This document shows, in pieces, positions 34,001 to 45,182 of a stretch of DNA of 64,000 nt (its first letter is position 1; each line of letters opens with the position of its first letter). The DNA lies in the NCBI GenBank assembly GCA_963556145.1, contig OY744470.1, positions 1,798,001 to 1,862,000 of the forward strand. The letters are read 5' to 3'. Both the position numbers and the translations under genes were made by a program. Below the pieces are notes generated by a model. That model worked only from the letters and a program-made list of their open reading frames with translations, did no database searches and was not told the origin of the DNA. The DNA comes from Hygrocybe punicea. Its lineage: Eukaryota; Basidiomycota; Agaricomycetes; Agaricales; Hygrophoraceae.

Positions 34001-34150
34001 CGAATCTGGGACACTGCGACAGGAAATTCGATTTTAACACTGGAAATTGGATCACTTGTTAATTCAGTAGCGATTTCACCGGATGGTATGAAGATCGTGG
34101 CTGGTTGTGATGATAAAAAAATCCATCTGTATTCATGCTTCATTGTATAA
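31063..34150 (+). CDS. MLKL-like helical bundle + protein kinase + seven WD40 repeats, 854 aa
   Basis: Eleven exons keep one frame: 31063-31292, 31351-31489, 31543-31663, 31722-31922, 31953-32074, 32123-32143, 32197-32230, 32280-32395, 32448-32516, 32571-33074 and 33143-34150. Residues 1-200 are helical with no enzyme motif and resemble the MLKL N-terminal four-helix bundle known from fungal adaptor and kinase proteins. The kinase (about 222-510) is complete: GSGSGTVFKG loop, Lys258 in ALKVL, HGDLKLLN with Asp348 and Asn353, and DFG at Asp366. It is of the tyrosine-kinase-like type. After a Pro-rich linker, seven WD40 repeats (about 555-854; GH...SPDG...WD) form a propeller. I infer a signalling protein in which the propeller senses a partner and the kinase controls the helical bundle. 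No damage is seen. Confidence 0.88.
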
Positions 34151-34598
34151 TATTACAGTCTGATTTTATGCTGATTGTCGAGCCATAGGTTATGCGTATG
34201 CATGATAACATCATTCAACTGTTTTTTTTCCCCCCTACTATCGTAAGACGAATGGGACATGTTCCTGTATCCTGGACCGCCGGGCCGGCTGGCTAGCCTT
34301 CCACATCACTATGGGTGGTCGATGTACGGGTCAGGATTAGTAGTTTCGCAATTTCCGTGCTGAGTACTTGATATTCGCTGTTAAACACATGTTGTGGAGA
34401 CCAAAATGGTACTAAAAGAGATATCGGAAATATACCGACGACGTGAGGTAAAACAAAAGAAAAAACTAAGGAATTGCCAGTCATAAGGTGGTGGTACAGA
34501 GAAATATGAATATGGAAGATATTTCATATGGGGACTTAAGCCGACCTTGCATATTCCAACACACCATAAACTACTAGTACACCCGTCCATGGGCAGGA
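34151..34598. other. Intergenic between convergent genes
   Basis: Holds the 3' flanks of the kinase/WD40 gene (+) and the phospholipase gene (-). No coding frame of note. Confidence 0.5.
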
Positions 34599-35576
34599 CT
34601 ACCAAGGGCTGTCATTCTGGCCTGCGAGGTAGCGACGGTCTGGGTGGTTGGCCACCCAGCTAAGGATGTCCTGGGCCGCCGCACGGGTGTCTGGGTGGTC
34701 GTAGTAGTGCGTCGCCTTGAAGCCATAGATGAGGCCATCGATGCCCGCCGTTCCCAGCAGTTTGTCAACATACCACCCCTCGCCCCGCGCACTCGTCCAC
34801 CCGAACACCTTGCCGAATGCGCCGGAAGCCACGCCTTTACGCAACTCCGTGCACGTGCAGTATTCGTTTTCTTCGCAATTGCCGAATTCGAATGGGAGGT
34901 TGAAGTAGCCATACGACATGACGCGTTTGCTTAGGTTGGCGGGCCCATTGCTAGTGAACTCCTGCTTCACCGCGTTAGCCTTGCCGTTCAAGTTGAGGGC
35001 CTCGTTGCCATTCAAGCCATCGCGGATCAGCTTATACGCTTGGCCTTGACCATTGTAGAAGCCGTAGAGCACTCGCACCCCCACAGGCTGCAGTAACTCC
35101 CGTGCCAGGTCCCGCAGCGCAGCAATCGAGCAGTGTCGCCATTTGGCATCATACGGGTTACAGTAGTCTGGATTCTTAATGTCGAGCCACACAAAGGTGA
35201 CTGTCTTGCCTGCCTGCCGCTGCTCCGCGATAGTTTCGAACATCTTGCGTGCTGTGTCACCCGCACTGCTGGGCGTCCCGTCGTGGTCTGCCCACCACCC
35301 TTTCGTCCACGCCGTCATGTCGATTTCCAGAGCATTGGCGCCATGGGCAATGGCGTCCTTGACACCCTGCGCCACTAGTACACGATGTGCAATGGCGTAA
35401 AACGGCCGCGCCGCGGTGGTATTAGCAGCATCGGTCGTGCTTGCTAGAGGGGCGAGAACCTGCTGTGAGATGCCTTGATCGACAGTTTCAGCCGTTCGGG
35501 CTTGGACAATGAGAGATTGGCTGATAAACAGGGAAAATGAAAAAAGGTTGCAGATAAAGCGTGACAAGGGCGCCAT
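34599..35576 (-). CDS. Secreted phospholipase D of the sphingomyelinase-D-like family, 325 aa
   Basis: I chose the ATG at 35576 because it puts a signal peptide (MAPLSRFICNLFSFSLFISQ) at the N-terminus; an upstream ATG at 35642 would add 22 residues. The family cleaves the head group of sphingo- and lysophospholipids with a TIM-barrel and two catalytic histidines. Visible: His64 in AIAHR, the metal-binding pair Glu84/Asp86 in ALEIDM, and His98 in ADHDG. The Cys residues in NCEENEYCTC may form disulfides. The end reads QNDSPW where the family tail motif is usually DNPW. Single exon and no defect. Relatives occur in many fungi and bacteria as well as spider venoms; a toxic role here is not implied. 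It is convergent with the kinase/WD40 gene. Confidence 0.82.
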   Translation of the reverse strand: MAPLSRFICNLFSFSLFISQSLIVQARTAETVDQGISQQVLAPLASTTDAANTTAARPFYAIAHRVLVAQGVKDAIAHGANALEIDMTAWTKGWWADHDGTPSSAGDTARKMFETIAEQRQAGKTVTFVWLDIKNPDYCNPYDAKWRHCSIAALRDLARELLQPVGVRVLYGFYNGQGQAYKLIRDGLNGNEALNLNGKANAVKQEFTSNGPANLSKRVMSYGYFNLPFEFGNCEENEYCTCTELRKGVASGAFGKVFGWTSARGEGWYVDKLLGTAGIDGLIYGFKATHYYDHPDTRAAAQDILSWVANHPDRRYLAGQNDSPW

Positions 35577-35642
35577 TTTCAGTGGATACCGCGCTCGCTG
35601 GGCAAAGCGCTGCAAGGTCGAAGTGGAATTCAACACATGCAT

Positions 35643-36881
35643 TATTAATAATGATATTTAAGTTGTATACGCACTGGGAACCCGAGTTCACAGTAGGTGT
35701 TTTTCCGATGACTGAGAGTGGGAAGGGCACTCAATATTTGCTTGATGAAAGAAGGGCGTCGTGGTGGAAAACCCCAACATGCTCTTTCGCTCTGATAAAT
35801 AGGCGATACCCGACGATGACAGCCTGAATGGTGGACTACATATTGCCTTTTGTAGACCCTCTGCCCAAGAATTACAGCATTTGCCGCGGTGGCACCAAGG
35901 TTGTCGCTGTTTGTCCTGGACCCCAAATTAGCACCAAAGTAAAATGTGAGAATGAAAACAGTGCTTTCTCCTGACAGACTGCATATATCCTTAAGGTGCA
36001 AGAGAGTAATCTGTTTAAGTTACTTATGTCTAGATTCCTGTCACAAAAATCTATTTTATTTTAGTGTATGTATGGTTGTGTATGAATATCACTGTGTTTT
36101 GTAAAGAATAATTGTTCTGTCAGAGGAACACTTTGTATGAACTCAATATATAGACAAAATATGTTCTATTTGTGTCTCCAAAGGGTCCTATACAATTTTG
36201 GTGGCAATAAGATAATTCCAGATATGGATGCCTCAGCCACCAACCCAAAGCTTCCATTAGACATGAAGGAAGGCCCTAAACACCTACCCCTTGACATGGC
36301 AGTATTGGAATATATAGTTTGCAGTGGTTGTTGACCGCTAAGATATTTTGTGTGGAATGAATTAATTTGCCTCTCTCTGAGAGGGTTTTTATACTACTAG
36401 CTAAATCTACTAGAAGTTTCCTGTGGTGAGTAGAATACATGCTGCGCTTCAGCATTATTCATCGGACGGGTGTGTTTGAGTTCCAGGGTCACGTGATATG
36501 GATTACTAATCCTTTCCACGACTATTCGGCCACTATTCCCAACAGGCAGCCTGATAGGACCCTTTTGTGATTAGGCGGCTTGCAGAGTGTAGCATGTTCT
36601 TCACCCTTGAGCTAAAAGCACAAAATTAGCAGCAAATCAGTAAGAAAAACATGAGAATTACAATGGCAGCAGCCCAGCAGTCCACTCAATCATGACTCAG
36701 AGGCAAGTGATTGCCTGTGTCGGGAAAGATGTAGCAGAATGTGCCGAGACATGAAGCGTCTGGTAATGGACACTTCCATTCTTCACGTAGCCCTTGAATG
36801 GTATCGTTTATCTTGATATTTCCGGGAAGCAAAGCAGAGTCCTGGGCAAAATGAAATCAGGTTTATGCCAGTACTGTTAGA
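35643..36881. other. No supported gene
   Basis: AT-rich intergenic region separating the gene island from the transposon nest. Short frames (35645-36001, 36137-36334) lack recognisable motifs. Confidence 0.45.
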
Positions 36882-37432
36882 TCATACCACAGATTTTTTC
36901 AACCCTTTCCCCTTTTCCTTTTCCTTTTCTCCACTTTTTCCTGCCTCATCCACCAGCTGATTCTCCTTATCAATGCTGACATCCTTCTCTGTGATTACGA
37001 TGTTGACGTTTGGGTCCTTTGCTGCCATTTTGCCAACTGTTTTGAGCATGAAGTTGTTTTCGGTGTCATTGGAAAGTGACATGCCTGGCTTGGGCAAAAC
37101 GTGCGGGATATAGAATGTTGTGTTGTAGTTACTGAAATTGAGGGCTTTTGGATCAAGGGCAAGGGAAATCTTGACAAGAAACTGAGCTTTGATGGTGTCC
37201 CAGGGTTCATCCGACGAGAGTTCGAGAGAAGCGTTACTAGCAGTGTGTTTTGATGCTGATTTCTTCATCTCAGCAGCCAAGACAATACTGAGGATATAGG
37301 TGATTTTCTTGGTGCAAGTAACTGGTACACTAGAAGCTGGTAGGAATAGCACATACAATGAGGCTATATGCAAGGAAATAAGATAAAACTCACCTTCCCC
37401 GGACTTCTGCTGATGCTTGTGCTTCTTAGCAA
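36882..37432 (-). pseudogene. Hypothetical fungal protein, 5' end cut by hAT1
   Basis: The minus-strand frame includes DEPWDTIKAQFLVKISLALD, then FSNYNTTFYIPHVLPKPG, and an acidic-basic tail with EKEKEKGKGLKK. From memory, similar W.T.KA.LL.KI....Y...F..PR proteins are common in basidiomycete genomes and have no assigned function. A GTGAGTTTTA donor near 37393 suggests an intron between KKHKHQQKSGE and the conserved part. The region to the right of 37433 is the TACCC-rich end of hAT1, so the 5' part of the gene is lost or displaced. Confidence 0.45.
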
Positions 37433-37822
37433 TAGGGTTGACCATGGGTACAGGTTCACCTGCGGTATTCCTTATATGGGTTGATCGGGTATGGGTACAG
37501 TTTCGGGATCCCATACCCAAGGCTATACCATGACCTGAGGGCATGGTGTACGGGTCTGATACGGGTGTGACATACAGATCCCATCATCGTCGATCTGTTA
37601 TTGTTCTTTGTTCTCAGTCTGAGTCTGACTGACTGTGAATGACCTTAATGGTCTCCTTACTCCTGCAACTGACTCTGTCTCCCTCATGTTGACTTGCTCT
37701 TCCTCCCACACTCCTTTATCTCGACACTCTTTTATCTCTGACTCTCACAATGTCAAGCCCAGATCTTCTTCATGGCTAGCGTATATAAGAGGTCTTGATT
37801 CTCCTGGTGAGTTCATCCCAAA

Positions 37823-39201
37823 ATGGTGAAATGATCCACTAAATCTAAGAAATCTTCCGTCTCACAGGCTTCTTCAGCTACCAAGAAGACCTCCTCTTTG
37901 CTGAGCTGCTCTAATCCCGCTATCGCCACCGATAATGTTCCTGTTTCTCAACCTGATGAAGTGGTCAGTAACCCAGACACTGAAGCTATTGCGACAAACT
38001 CAGAGCATGACTCCGAGTCCCCGGGGAAGCAGCTTAGTGAGCAATCTTTGGTTTTTCTCTCTCATATCCTAACTTCTATCTAGAGGCACTACAGAAGACG
38101 TGGAGATCGCCCATCTACAACATTTTTAAGCCTGACGTCACCATTCAGTACCACGATGGCCGACTTTGCCATTTCTTCCCTTGTGCTGCTTGCCTGTGCA
38201 AGACCCCGATTGGTGGAGTGCGGCGCTACCAAGATTTGAAGGACAGGGCTTCTACAGCCAGTCTCAAGGGCCACACAATCAAGTGCTTTGGTGAAGACAT
38301 GGTGAAGCTCGGGACTGGTGCCAAGAGTGCCCAGAACGGCTCTGTGTTTGCTGCTTTCACTTTACAAGGCCAGCAACCTCAACAGTGCTCCCATCGCCCG
38401 CATACAAACACGGAGGTTGGGTAAGATCATACACTATTAGTTTTACAGTGTTCAACTAACATTAAAACTCACACAGTGTGCATCTCGTGAGATGGCTCAC
38501 CGAGAACAACCGACCCACCAATATCATCAATGATTGTGAGCTTCTCATGGCTGGACGGCCGCATATTTCCCTTCCAGGATGCACAACCATTGTACGCGAC
38601 ATCAATGCTGCCTATCTCGAGTGCCATAAGAGGTTCACAACCCTCCTCTGTGTGAGTACTGATTCAATCTTTCGTTTACCTGCCACTGATACATTGCAAC
38701 AGGCATACCCAGGCCATCTACACATTGCCACCGATGTGTGGACCTCGCTGAATCACTGTGCCTTTGCCACTTGGACCGTGCACTTTCAGTACAAAGGTGA
38801 GATGCTTGGGGTGTTGATCGACATCAACGAGGTTCCTGAGGTGAGCCAGGCGACTGGGTCACACTGATTGAGTATCTAACATTCTGGCAGTCTCACACAG
38901 GTGTGGCACTCGCATCTGCTTTCCAGGACATGCTCGAGCAGCATGGAATTCAGTATAAGGTCAGTTCAGTGCTATTCAGTAGTTCATGTAGTACAATTGT
39001 TATATCAATATACCATTGTACTATAGAAACTAACGTGATTGGTCAGATACATGCAATAAACGCAGATAATGCATGGTCAAATGACACCCAATCTACATCG
39101 CTTGCTCATCGCAACAATTCATATGAAGAAGATAACCACATACACTGCTTCAACCATACCATACAGCTCTCAGCCAAGACACTCCTTGCACCATTTAATC
39201 C
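37823..39201 (+). pseudogene. hAT1 transposase, N-terminal half with BED-type zinc finger
   Basis: Starts MVK, TGA, STKSKKSS (the stop fits CGA to TGA). After an intron it continues LQKTWRSPIYNIFKPD, then the BED-like finger with FPCAACLCK and later HTIKCF (Cys/His ligands). Next comes WLTENNRPTNIINDCELL, the first catalytic-region block LHIATDVWTSLNH, and the second block INADNAWSNDTQ with the aspartate retained. It ends at CFNHTIQLSAKTLLAPFNP, where hAT2 is inserted. Several short introns interrupt it. Apart from the first stop the sequence is well preserved. Confidence 0.8.
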
Positions 39202-39436
39202 TAGGGTGTAGCACAGGTGACCTGCAGGTTTTTAAACTCCGACCTGTACCTGTACCCACTAACACTGTACCCGCTGCAGGCATGGGTCTTAATTACCTGT
39301 GGGGAACAAAGGGTATGCATTTACCCATGGCACATGGCATCACCACCAGGTTCCATGGGTACAGACTACAGATGGGAGTACAGCAATACGAACAATATTT
39401 AAGACAACGCATCGTCAATGACTGGATCTCATTTAC

Positions 39437-41405
39437 CTACTCGGCACTCACTTCTGCCAACTTCTGCTTCTTTGTATTGGCCTTGATAGTGTCAACAAGA
39501 TCCTCCATCAAGACAAGGTCTTGACGACACCATGATCCAAGGCATAGATAAGCCCTGATTGATTGCACCAAGAGCTGATTTCATGTGAATTGAAGAAGAT
39601 GCCAGCCTTGAGAGAATACCTGTTTGACGGCAGTCAACGTGGCTAAACAATCTGATCAGCATCACCCACATACAATATCAGGCTTGGCTTACTGGGAATG
39701 CTGAGATAGTCCATCGCCATTCGGAAGAGGTTGGGGTAGATGTGCCTGGCATCAATCCACCATTTGAGTGGATTGTGGCAACTCTCGAACAGAAGATGAA
39801 GGTATTTGTCAATCTCTGAGGCACAAGCGGGGGGGAGAATTGAAAGGTTCGCTATATCAAAGGCATCAAGGCCTGTTTTGCTGACAGACTGGAGTGATGA
39901 TCAGTACCAGTCAATCAGTGGACAACAACACTTATGGGCTTGGCGGCCGCTCTTGCAGTCTCTTTGGACTCATATGTTCCAATGTATTCCTCCCTGACCA
40001 AGTTTTCCACCTCCTCGATCCATTCATCCTCCCACTTGTGCTGGCAGAAGTATTCGAGCTTCATGCCTGGGTGGAGTATCATGGCGATACAGTACACAGG
40101 AGAGGTATCGGTTAAAGAGTAGTAACGGTTCATCTTGGCTTGGGTGAGCTTCATCGCAGCTTGGATCGCGGCATGGTAGGGCTTGGTGGTGGTGGTGTTG
40201 AGAGAATCTGTAAGCTTGTCCATGGCAGGGATGACGGCCACAATACTGGCAGAATTCTTGGAGAAATGGATTGTAGCTGCCTTGTATTGCTTAAGGATGT
40301 GCCCGAGATCCTGGATAATGTTCCAGTCATCAGCAAACAACTCATACTTATGGAGTTTGAGGGTTTTGTTGGTGGTGATGCTGTCAATAGCCTCTCGGTA
40401 GTTGAGCGCGAAGCGCATCATGTTGTATGTTGAGTTCCATTGGGTGACAACATCATGGGGGATAAGATGACGCTTCAGCTTCAGTGTCACACAGGTTTGC
40501 CTTCAGGCTGGGAGGGCAATTGTCATGGAGTGGATGATGGCGAATGCAAGCTGACGAAGCTGGAATTGAGTCAGGCAATGGTGATACTAACCCAAGTAAG
40601 GGTAATGTACCTTAGTGACAGTCTCTTGAATTGTCGCAGTCTCCACAAGGACCCTCTCCTGTTCATTAGCTGGCAACTGATCCAGTTCATCCACTCCATC
40701 ATCAAAGTCCTCGGCATTCCAGTCAATGCCACCATCATCCTTGTGCTCATCAAAGTCTTCCAGTGCCATCTCCTCAGCGACGCTGGCATCCTCATTGCCA
40801 CCATCCTTGGCGGCCTTGATCCTGGCATTGAACAGGCGGAGCAGAGTGACAGCAGCGAGTTGGATGGTGTGGTTGAAGCATCTGATGTGATGCTCTGCAT
40901 CAAAGGCATTTTCCATGCTAGCAAGCTTGGTTGTCTGAGTATCATTGGAGGAAGCGTTGTTGGCATTCATTGCAAGAATCTTGTCTGTCAGGCTGAAATG
41001 CCTGAGCATTGCTTGAAAGGCAAGGGCCAGAGCGGGTCCGGTGTGAGACTGAGAAAATGTTAGTGTGACTCAAAAGACGAGGGAAGATGGTGTACCTCTG
41101 GGACTTCAATAATGTCCAGCAAAAATGCTAACATGACACCATTGTGTTGCAGGTGAACTGTTCACGCCACAAACGCCAGTGATTGGGTGACATCCAGGCA
41201 TCCGTTGCAAAGTGTAGATGACCTGAGTGGTCTTATAGTAGTTTGGTGATGTGTGCTTGACACTTTGTGAATGCTGAGGCAATGTCTCAAGCAACTGTAG
41301 TGGGGGATGGGACAGACAGCTGAGGGCGGCCAGCACAGAAAAGGTCGACGAGTTCACGATCCTTGATGATGTTGGCAGGCTGATTGTTCTCAGTCACCCA
41401 TTTCA
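39437..41405 (-). pseudogene. hAT2 transposase, middle and C-terminal part
   Basis: From the gypsy insertion point downward. ENNQPANIIKDREL leads to LHFATDAWMSPNHW (first catalytic block). 41009-40587 has LAMNANNASSNDTQ, in which the usual Asp is Asn. Next are CFNHTIQLAAVTLL, an acidic linker, and HLIPHDVVTQWNSTY...YSLTDTSPVYCIAMILHPG (40490-39915). Then come KWWIDARHIYPNLFRMAMDYLSIP (about 39790-39720) and the tail TIKANTKKQKLAEVSAE, with the stop at 39437-39439. Frameshifts and stops in the hATC region and the D-to-N change argue for inactivity. Confidence 0.8.
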
Positions 41406-41410
41406 CAATG

Positions 41411-41809
41411 TGTAATGCGATGGAGTAAGCCGAAGGTTTTTACTTCACAAGACGGTTTAGAGAAAGGGCTTAGGTTCCGAAGGCAGTCAATCTTAGAATA
41501 AGAGGAAGTGATTGAGTTGCAAGTTATACAAAATTTAAAGTCTACAGTACAAGCTGAAAGTAGACTACTTATATAGTCCAAGGGAGTGGCTATGTTATGA
41601 GGAAAGGGATAGGGGCTATGCACTGGAGCATATGGTGATAAGGGATGAAACATAAATGAAAGGAGATAACATACAGCATTTGTCGTATGATACGACTAAG
41701 CAGAGGGAAAGGGCAGTGCATATGTGAAAGGAATGACTAAAGATAGCGGAAGAGGAGAGGGAAAGGAAAAAGGAAAAAGTAAGCACGTCTTAGCTAAGAA
41801 ATCGTAACA
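41411..41809 (-). repeat. 3' LTR of the gypsy element (399 bp)
   Basis: Differs from the 5' LTR by a dozen or so substitutions, mostly transitions at CpG sites (GACGG/GATGG, CCG/CCA, ATCG/ATCA), and by a short indel near the start (TTAGCTAAGACG). It contains ACTATATAAG (minus strand), a TATA-like box. Confidence 0.95.
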
Positions 41810-41966
41810 CTCTACTGGCCTAAGAGACATATGACCATGTACAATCTTTCAATGTCCAACCGAGAAACTGCTCACAGTTGCAGAGGGGAGAGGGAGGAAG
41901 GTTATCGTCATAACAAAGCCCATAAATTTGATCGAAGGTCGATTGCTGCATGGCATGGCGTCGTAG

Positions 41967-42999
41967 TCAGTCACTGTCATCGCGTCGGAAGTGTGAAAAG
42001 GGGTGTGAATGAGAACGAGAACGACCTCTACAGGGAAAGGGTGTGACTGGAAGGGATGGAAGTGGAGCAGGAGTGTTCAACCAAGTGTCAAAGTCACCAT
42101 TGAGGGGAATGTAAAAGGTGTCAGGTGGTGAAGAAGGAGGGGGAGCAGAGGGGAAGACGAGATGAGCGGTAGCAATGAACTCAGTGAAAGGATCATCATT
42201 GTTCAGGCATGACTCGTCATAGTCTTCTGCATCATCTGCGATCTCCATAAAATCTTCTTGCTCGTCAGTTACCTCGATTGAGTGTCCATTGTCAGTGTGG
42301 ACTGACAGGGGGCATGAGGAGGAAATTTCCATCGCAGGCCTGGACACAACGGTACAGGACTTTGTTGTCCGCGAAACCAAGGGGACGGATAAAACTTCAT
42401 TGCCAGAATTCGGTGGGGAGGTTGACTTTGATATGGTGGTTGGGCAAGAATTGGTCAAGGACAGATTGGGGGGAGGCCAGGAGATTGATAATGTAAACAA
42501 CCTTACAATAGGTCCAAGGAAGAAGAAAGGATTGATGGAGCAAATGGAGGACATAGTCAAGATGTGCGGCACCAGAGGCTTCAGAATGAATGATGCGAAG
42601 GAAGATAGGGGAGCACCACTGGGTTAACACGAACCAGAGAGGAGGATGCTCAGGCCAAGCAGAAGGATTGTCCCAAAGATGTTCAGGGGGCCAATCATAG
42701 TCACGACGAGTGGTACAGTACATATACCGTGGGATGACCAACCGAGGAGGGGTGGGACAAGGATTGTTGTCGAAACAGTCAAGATGAATAGAGAATTGGA
42801 AGCAACGATACTTGGTGAGAATGTGTTTAGAATGACGAAGGGAAAGTCCTAAGTCAAGATGATGAAAGCGGGGAATGATTCTATAAAGGCGCAATGCAAT
42901 GATGGGCAGAAGGCAAAAGAGCGAAGAAGGCAGAAAAAAGATGCTAGAGTTTATATAGGAATTGGTAATGACATCACATGGTGTTTCTTCGATCTTCAT
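41967..42999 (-). CDS. Unassigned reading frames downstream of gypsy pol (possible third ORF)
   Basis: Two overlapping minus-strand frames. 42999-42397 (200 aa) has PRYMYCTTRRDYDWPPEHLW and SEASGAAHLDYVLHLLHQS. 42572-41967 (201 aa) has an acidic stretch EVTDEQEDFMEIADDAEDYD and ends in Arg/Ser/His-rich sequence. A TATA-like CCTATATAAACTC lies just inside the first frame, near 42945. They fill the space between the chromodomain and the 3' LTR, where most fungal chromoviruses have little sequence. The two frames could be one spliced or frameshifted product. No domain recognised. It could also be a captured host fragment or an older insertion. Confidence 0.4.
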
Positions 43000-43119
43000 A
43001 TTCTAGAATTACATCACGTGCATGACACAAATTGGAAAGAGGTTCCCAAGTATTTTAATTGGTGGAGTAACCTTTCCATTTCATGAGATATTCCTTCTTG
43101 CGGTGACGATAACGATGAT

Positions 43120-43946
43120 ATGCAGTCTCTCCCTTTGGGCACGGAATCTCTCATAGGATCCAATTCTACTTTCCCTATGACTCTTCCGCGTCTCGCGTAC
43201 ATGTGAAACATCAGCGCGCTGCCTGCGACTTGCGTGACTTATGCTGATCGACGCGCGCGTGACTGCAACATCTTCGCTGTATCTTAACCGCGCAACCCGG
43301 TCTCAATATGCTGAAACACGACCGTTAAACACGTCCTATACGTTTGGACACCGAGTCCAATACCAAAAATATAATTCATCCGGTTTATCTTTGTCTTTTC
43401 GCCGACTTTCATGTGATATTTGCCGTTATTTCAAATCCTTTGCTATTCCATTCCCGTTTTGTCGCTTTCATGTGATATCTCGCTGGGTTTCTATTTCACT
43501 CATCCACCCTTAAACCCCTATCCCTTTAGAATATAAAAAAATGTCTTGTAGTAGCAAAAAGAACGAAGAACCCAGTTCTCCCCTCTCCACTAGTTTGTGT
43601 CTTAAGTTTAAAGATCCAGTCGTTCTTACTCAAAATCTGCATCTTTTCTCATTGCATACTCTCCGCTATCGACCTAAGTCATAGCGTAGAACCCCCGTCT
43701 CGTCGCGTCATCACTGCGTATCGCGCTGTCATCTAGGACACCCAGCTAAGCCTTCCGATTCTTGTTTATCACTGCGTTGCGATATCGTGTTATCTCATGA
43801 CTCTTCACATTTGTTTATTTGATCACGCATATTATTGCACATTATCGCGTTATTGTTGGGAGTGTCCCAAGTCCCGTTCGCACCTTTGCGACATTTTCAT
43901 CTTTTATTATCTCTTTATCTGGGGTTATAGATGTGGAAACCATATC
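43120..43946. mobile_element. 827-bp insertion with 9-bp target duplication, family uncertain
   Basis: Perfect AACGATGAT duplications at 43111-43119 and 43947-43955 flank it. Removing it restores the chromodomain frame, so it is a true insertion. A 9-bp duplication suggests Mutator-type (MULE) transposition, but the ends (ATGCAGTCTCTCCC and, reverse, GATATGGTTTCC) are not clear inverted repeats. The interior is non-coding with repeated TTTCATGTGATAT motifs (43410-43475). Confidence 0.75.
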
Positions 43947-44084
43947 AACGATGATCGATGACAGTTTCAACTTCGTATTCCTTGTGTTCATCAATGATAT
44001 TGGGAGGGGGACATAAGTTGTCATCTGTCACAGGAGGATGTAACTGTTCATCAACAATAGCCAGTTGCAATAGGGAAATGTGAA

Positions 44085-45182
44085 TAGTGTTGCCGTAGTT
44101 CGGTTCCGAACCTAGCCGAACCCGGTTCAAACCCCGAACCGAACCCTAGGTTCAGTCTAAGTTCAGCCAAGTGCTGAACCGGACCGCGGGTTCAGTTCCG
44201 GGTTTCAAGGCCCGCCGGATTTCCTGAACGGCTCCAAACCGTGTCCAAACCGCGAACGCAGCTATTTTTACGGTATTTATTTCATTTGTTTTTCGTATTT
44301 CTTTACTTACTATTTCGTGTTAAATGGTATCATGTGACCGGCCGTGACCGTGTAGCGTTCACGCAACACAACATCAACACGCAACACAACATCAACACTC
44401 AACGCGAAGGTCAGTTTCAAGCTTTTCTTAACTTTACTAATGTCATTTGCGACAGGGAACTCGACCGCGACCACGTCGCGGCCACACCCATCTTGGCACA
44501 AGATAGATGCCAACGCCATCCCAATGCCAACGGACGCGCGACAGCTGCAACACCACCACCACAACCAGCGGCGGCAACAACAACGGCAACGACAACCATG
44601 ATGGCCAGCAGCAGCAGCAGCAATGCCGGCAGCAGCAGCAGCAGCAGTGGCAACGGCAACGGCAACGGCAGCGGCAGCAGCAATGGCCACAACAGCAGCG
44701 GCAGCAGTGGCAGCAGCAACGGCGATGGCAGCAACGATGGCAGCAGTGACGGCAGCAGCAGTATCAGCAGCAACGGCGGCAACAGCAGCAGCGCCACGGC
44801 AATGGCAGCAGCAGCAACAGCAGCAACGGCAGCAACGGCAGCGGCAGCAGCAGCAGCAGCAACAACGCCAACGGCCGCAGCAACAGCAGCAACACGACGG
44901 CAGCAGCAGCACCGGACAGCTCCCCCACAGCCCAACTACCTCGCGAAGTGTAGTGCCGTATCAATTGATACGTGCCTGCCATTCACGAGGAGAACGGAGC
45001 TCACGGGGTGAGCCAACCTCAGTCTGGGTTCAGACCACGTCTGAACCCAGACTGAACGCGGTGAGACGGTTCAATGCCGTCCAGGTCCAGGTTTGGCCAT
45101 GTGCCAAACCGGACCCGAAGTTCAGTTCGCGGTTCCGCCAAAAAGGCTCGGAACCGGACCGAACTGAACTTCGGCAACACTA
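44085..45182. mobile_element. Non-autonomous hAT element, 1098 bp, with CAG/CAA-rich core
   Basis: Ends TAGTGTTGCCGTAGTTCGG and (reverse complement) TAGTGTTGCCGAAGTTCAG. Perfect 8-bp duplication AATGTGAA at 44077-44084 and 45183-45190. Subterminal arms are rich in GGTTC/GAACC. The core (44560-44915) is a degenerate CAGCAG/CAACGG repeat, which keeps several frames open (up to 256 aa, Ser/Gly/Asn/Ala runs) without being evidence of a gene. A palindrome GTATCAATTGATAC lies near 44955 with CTCGCGAAG before it. Confidence 0.92.

Noticed and set aside
34644..35400. Plus-strand frames over the lipase
   Set aside because: Antisense shadows of the sphingomyelinase-D-like gene.
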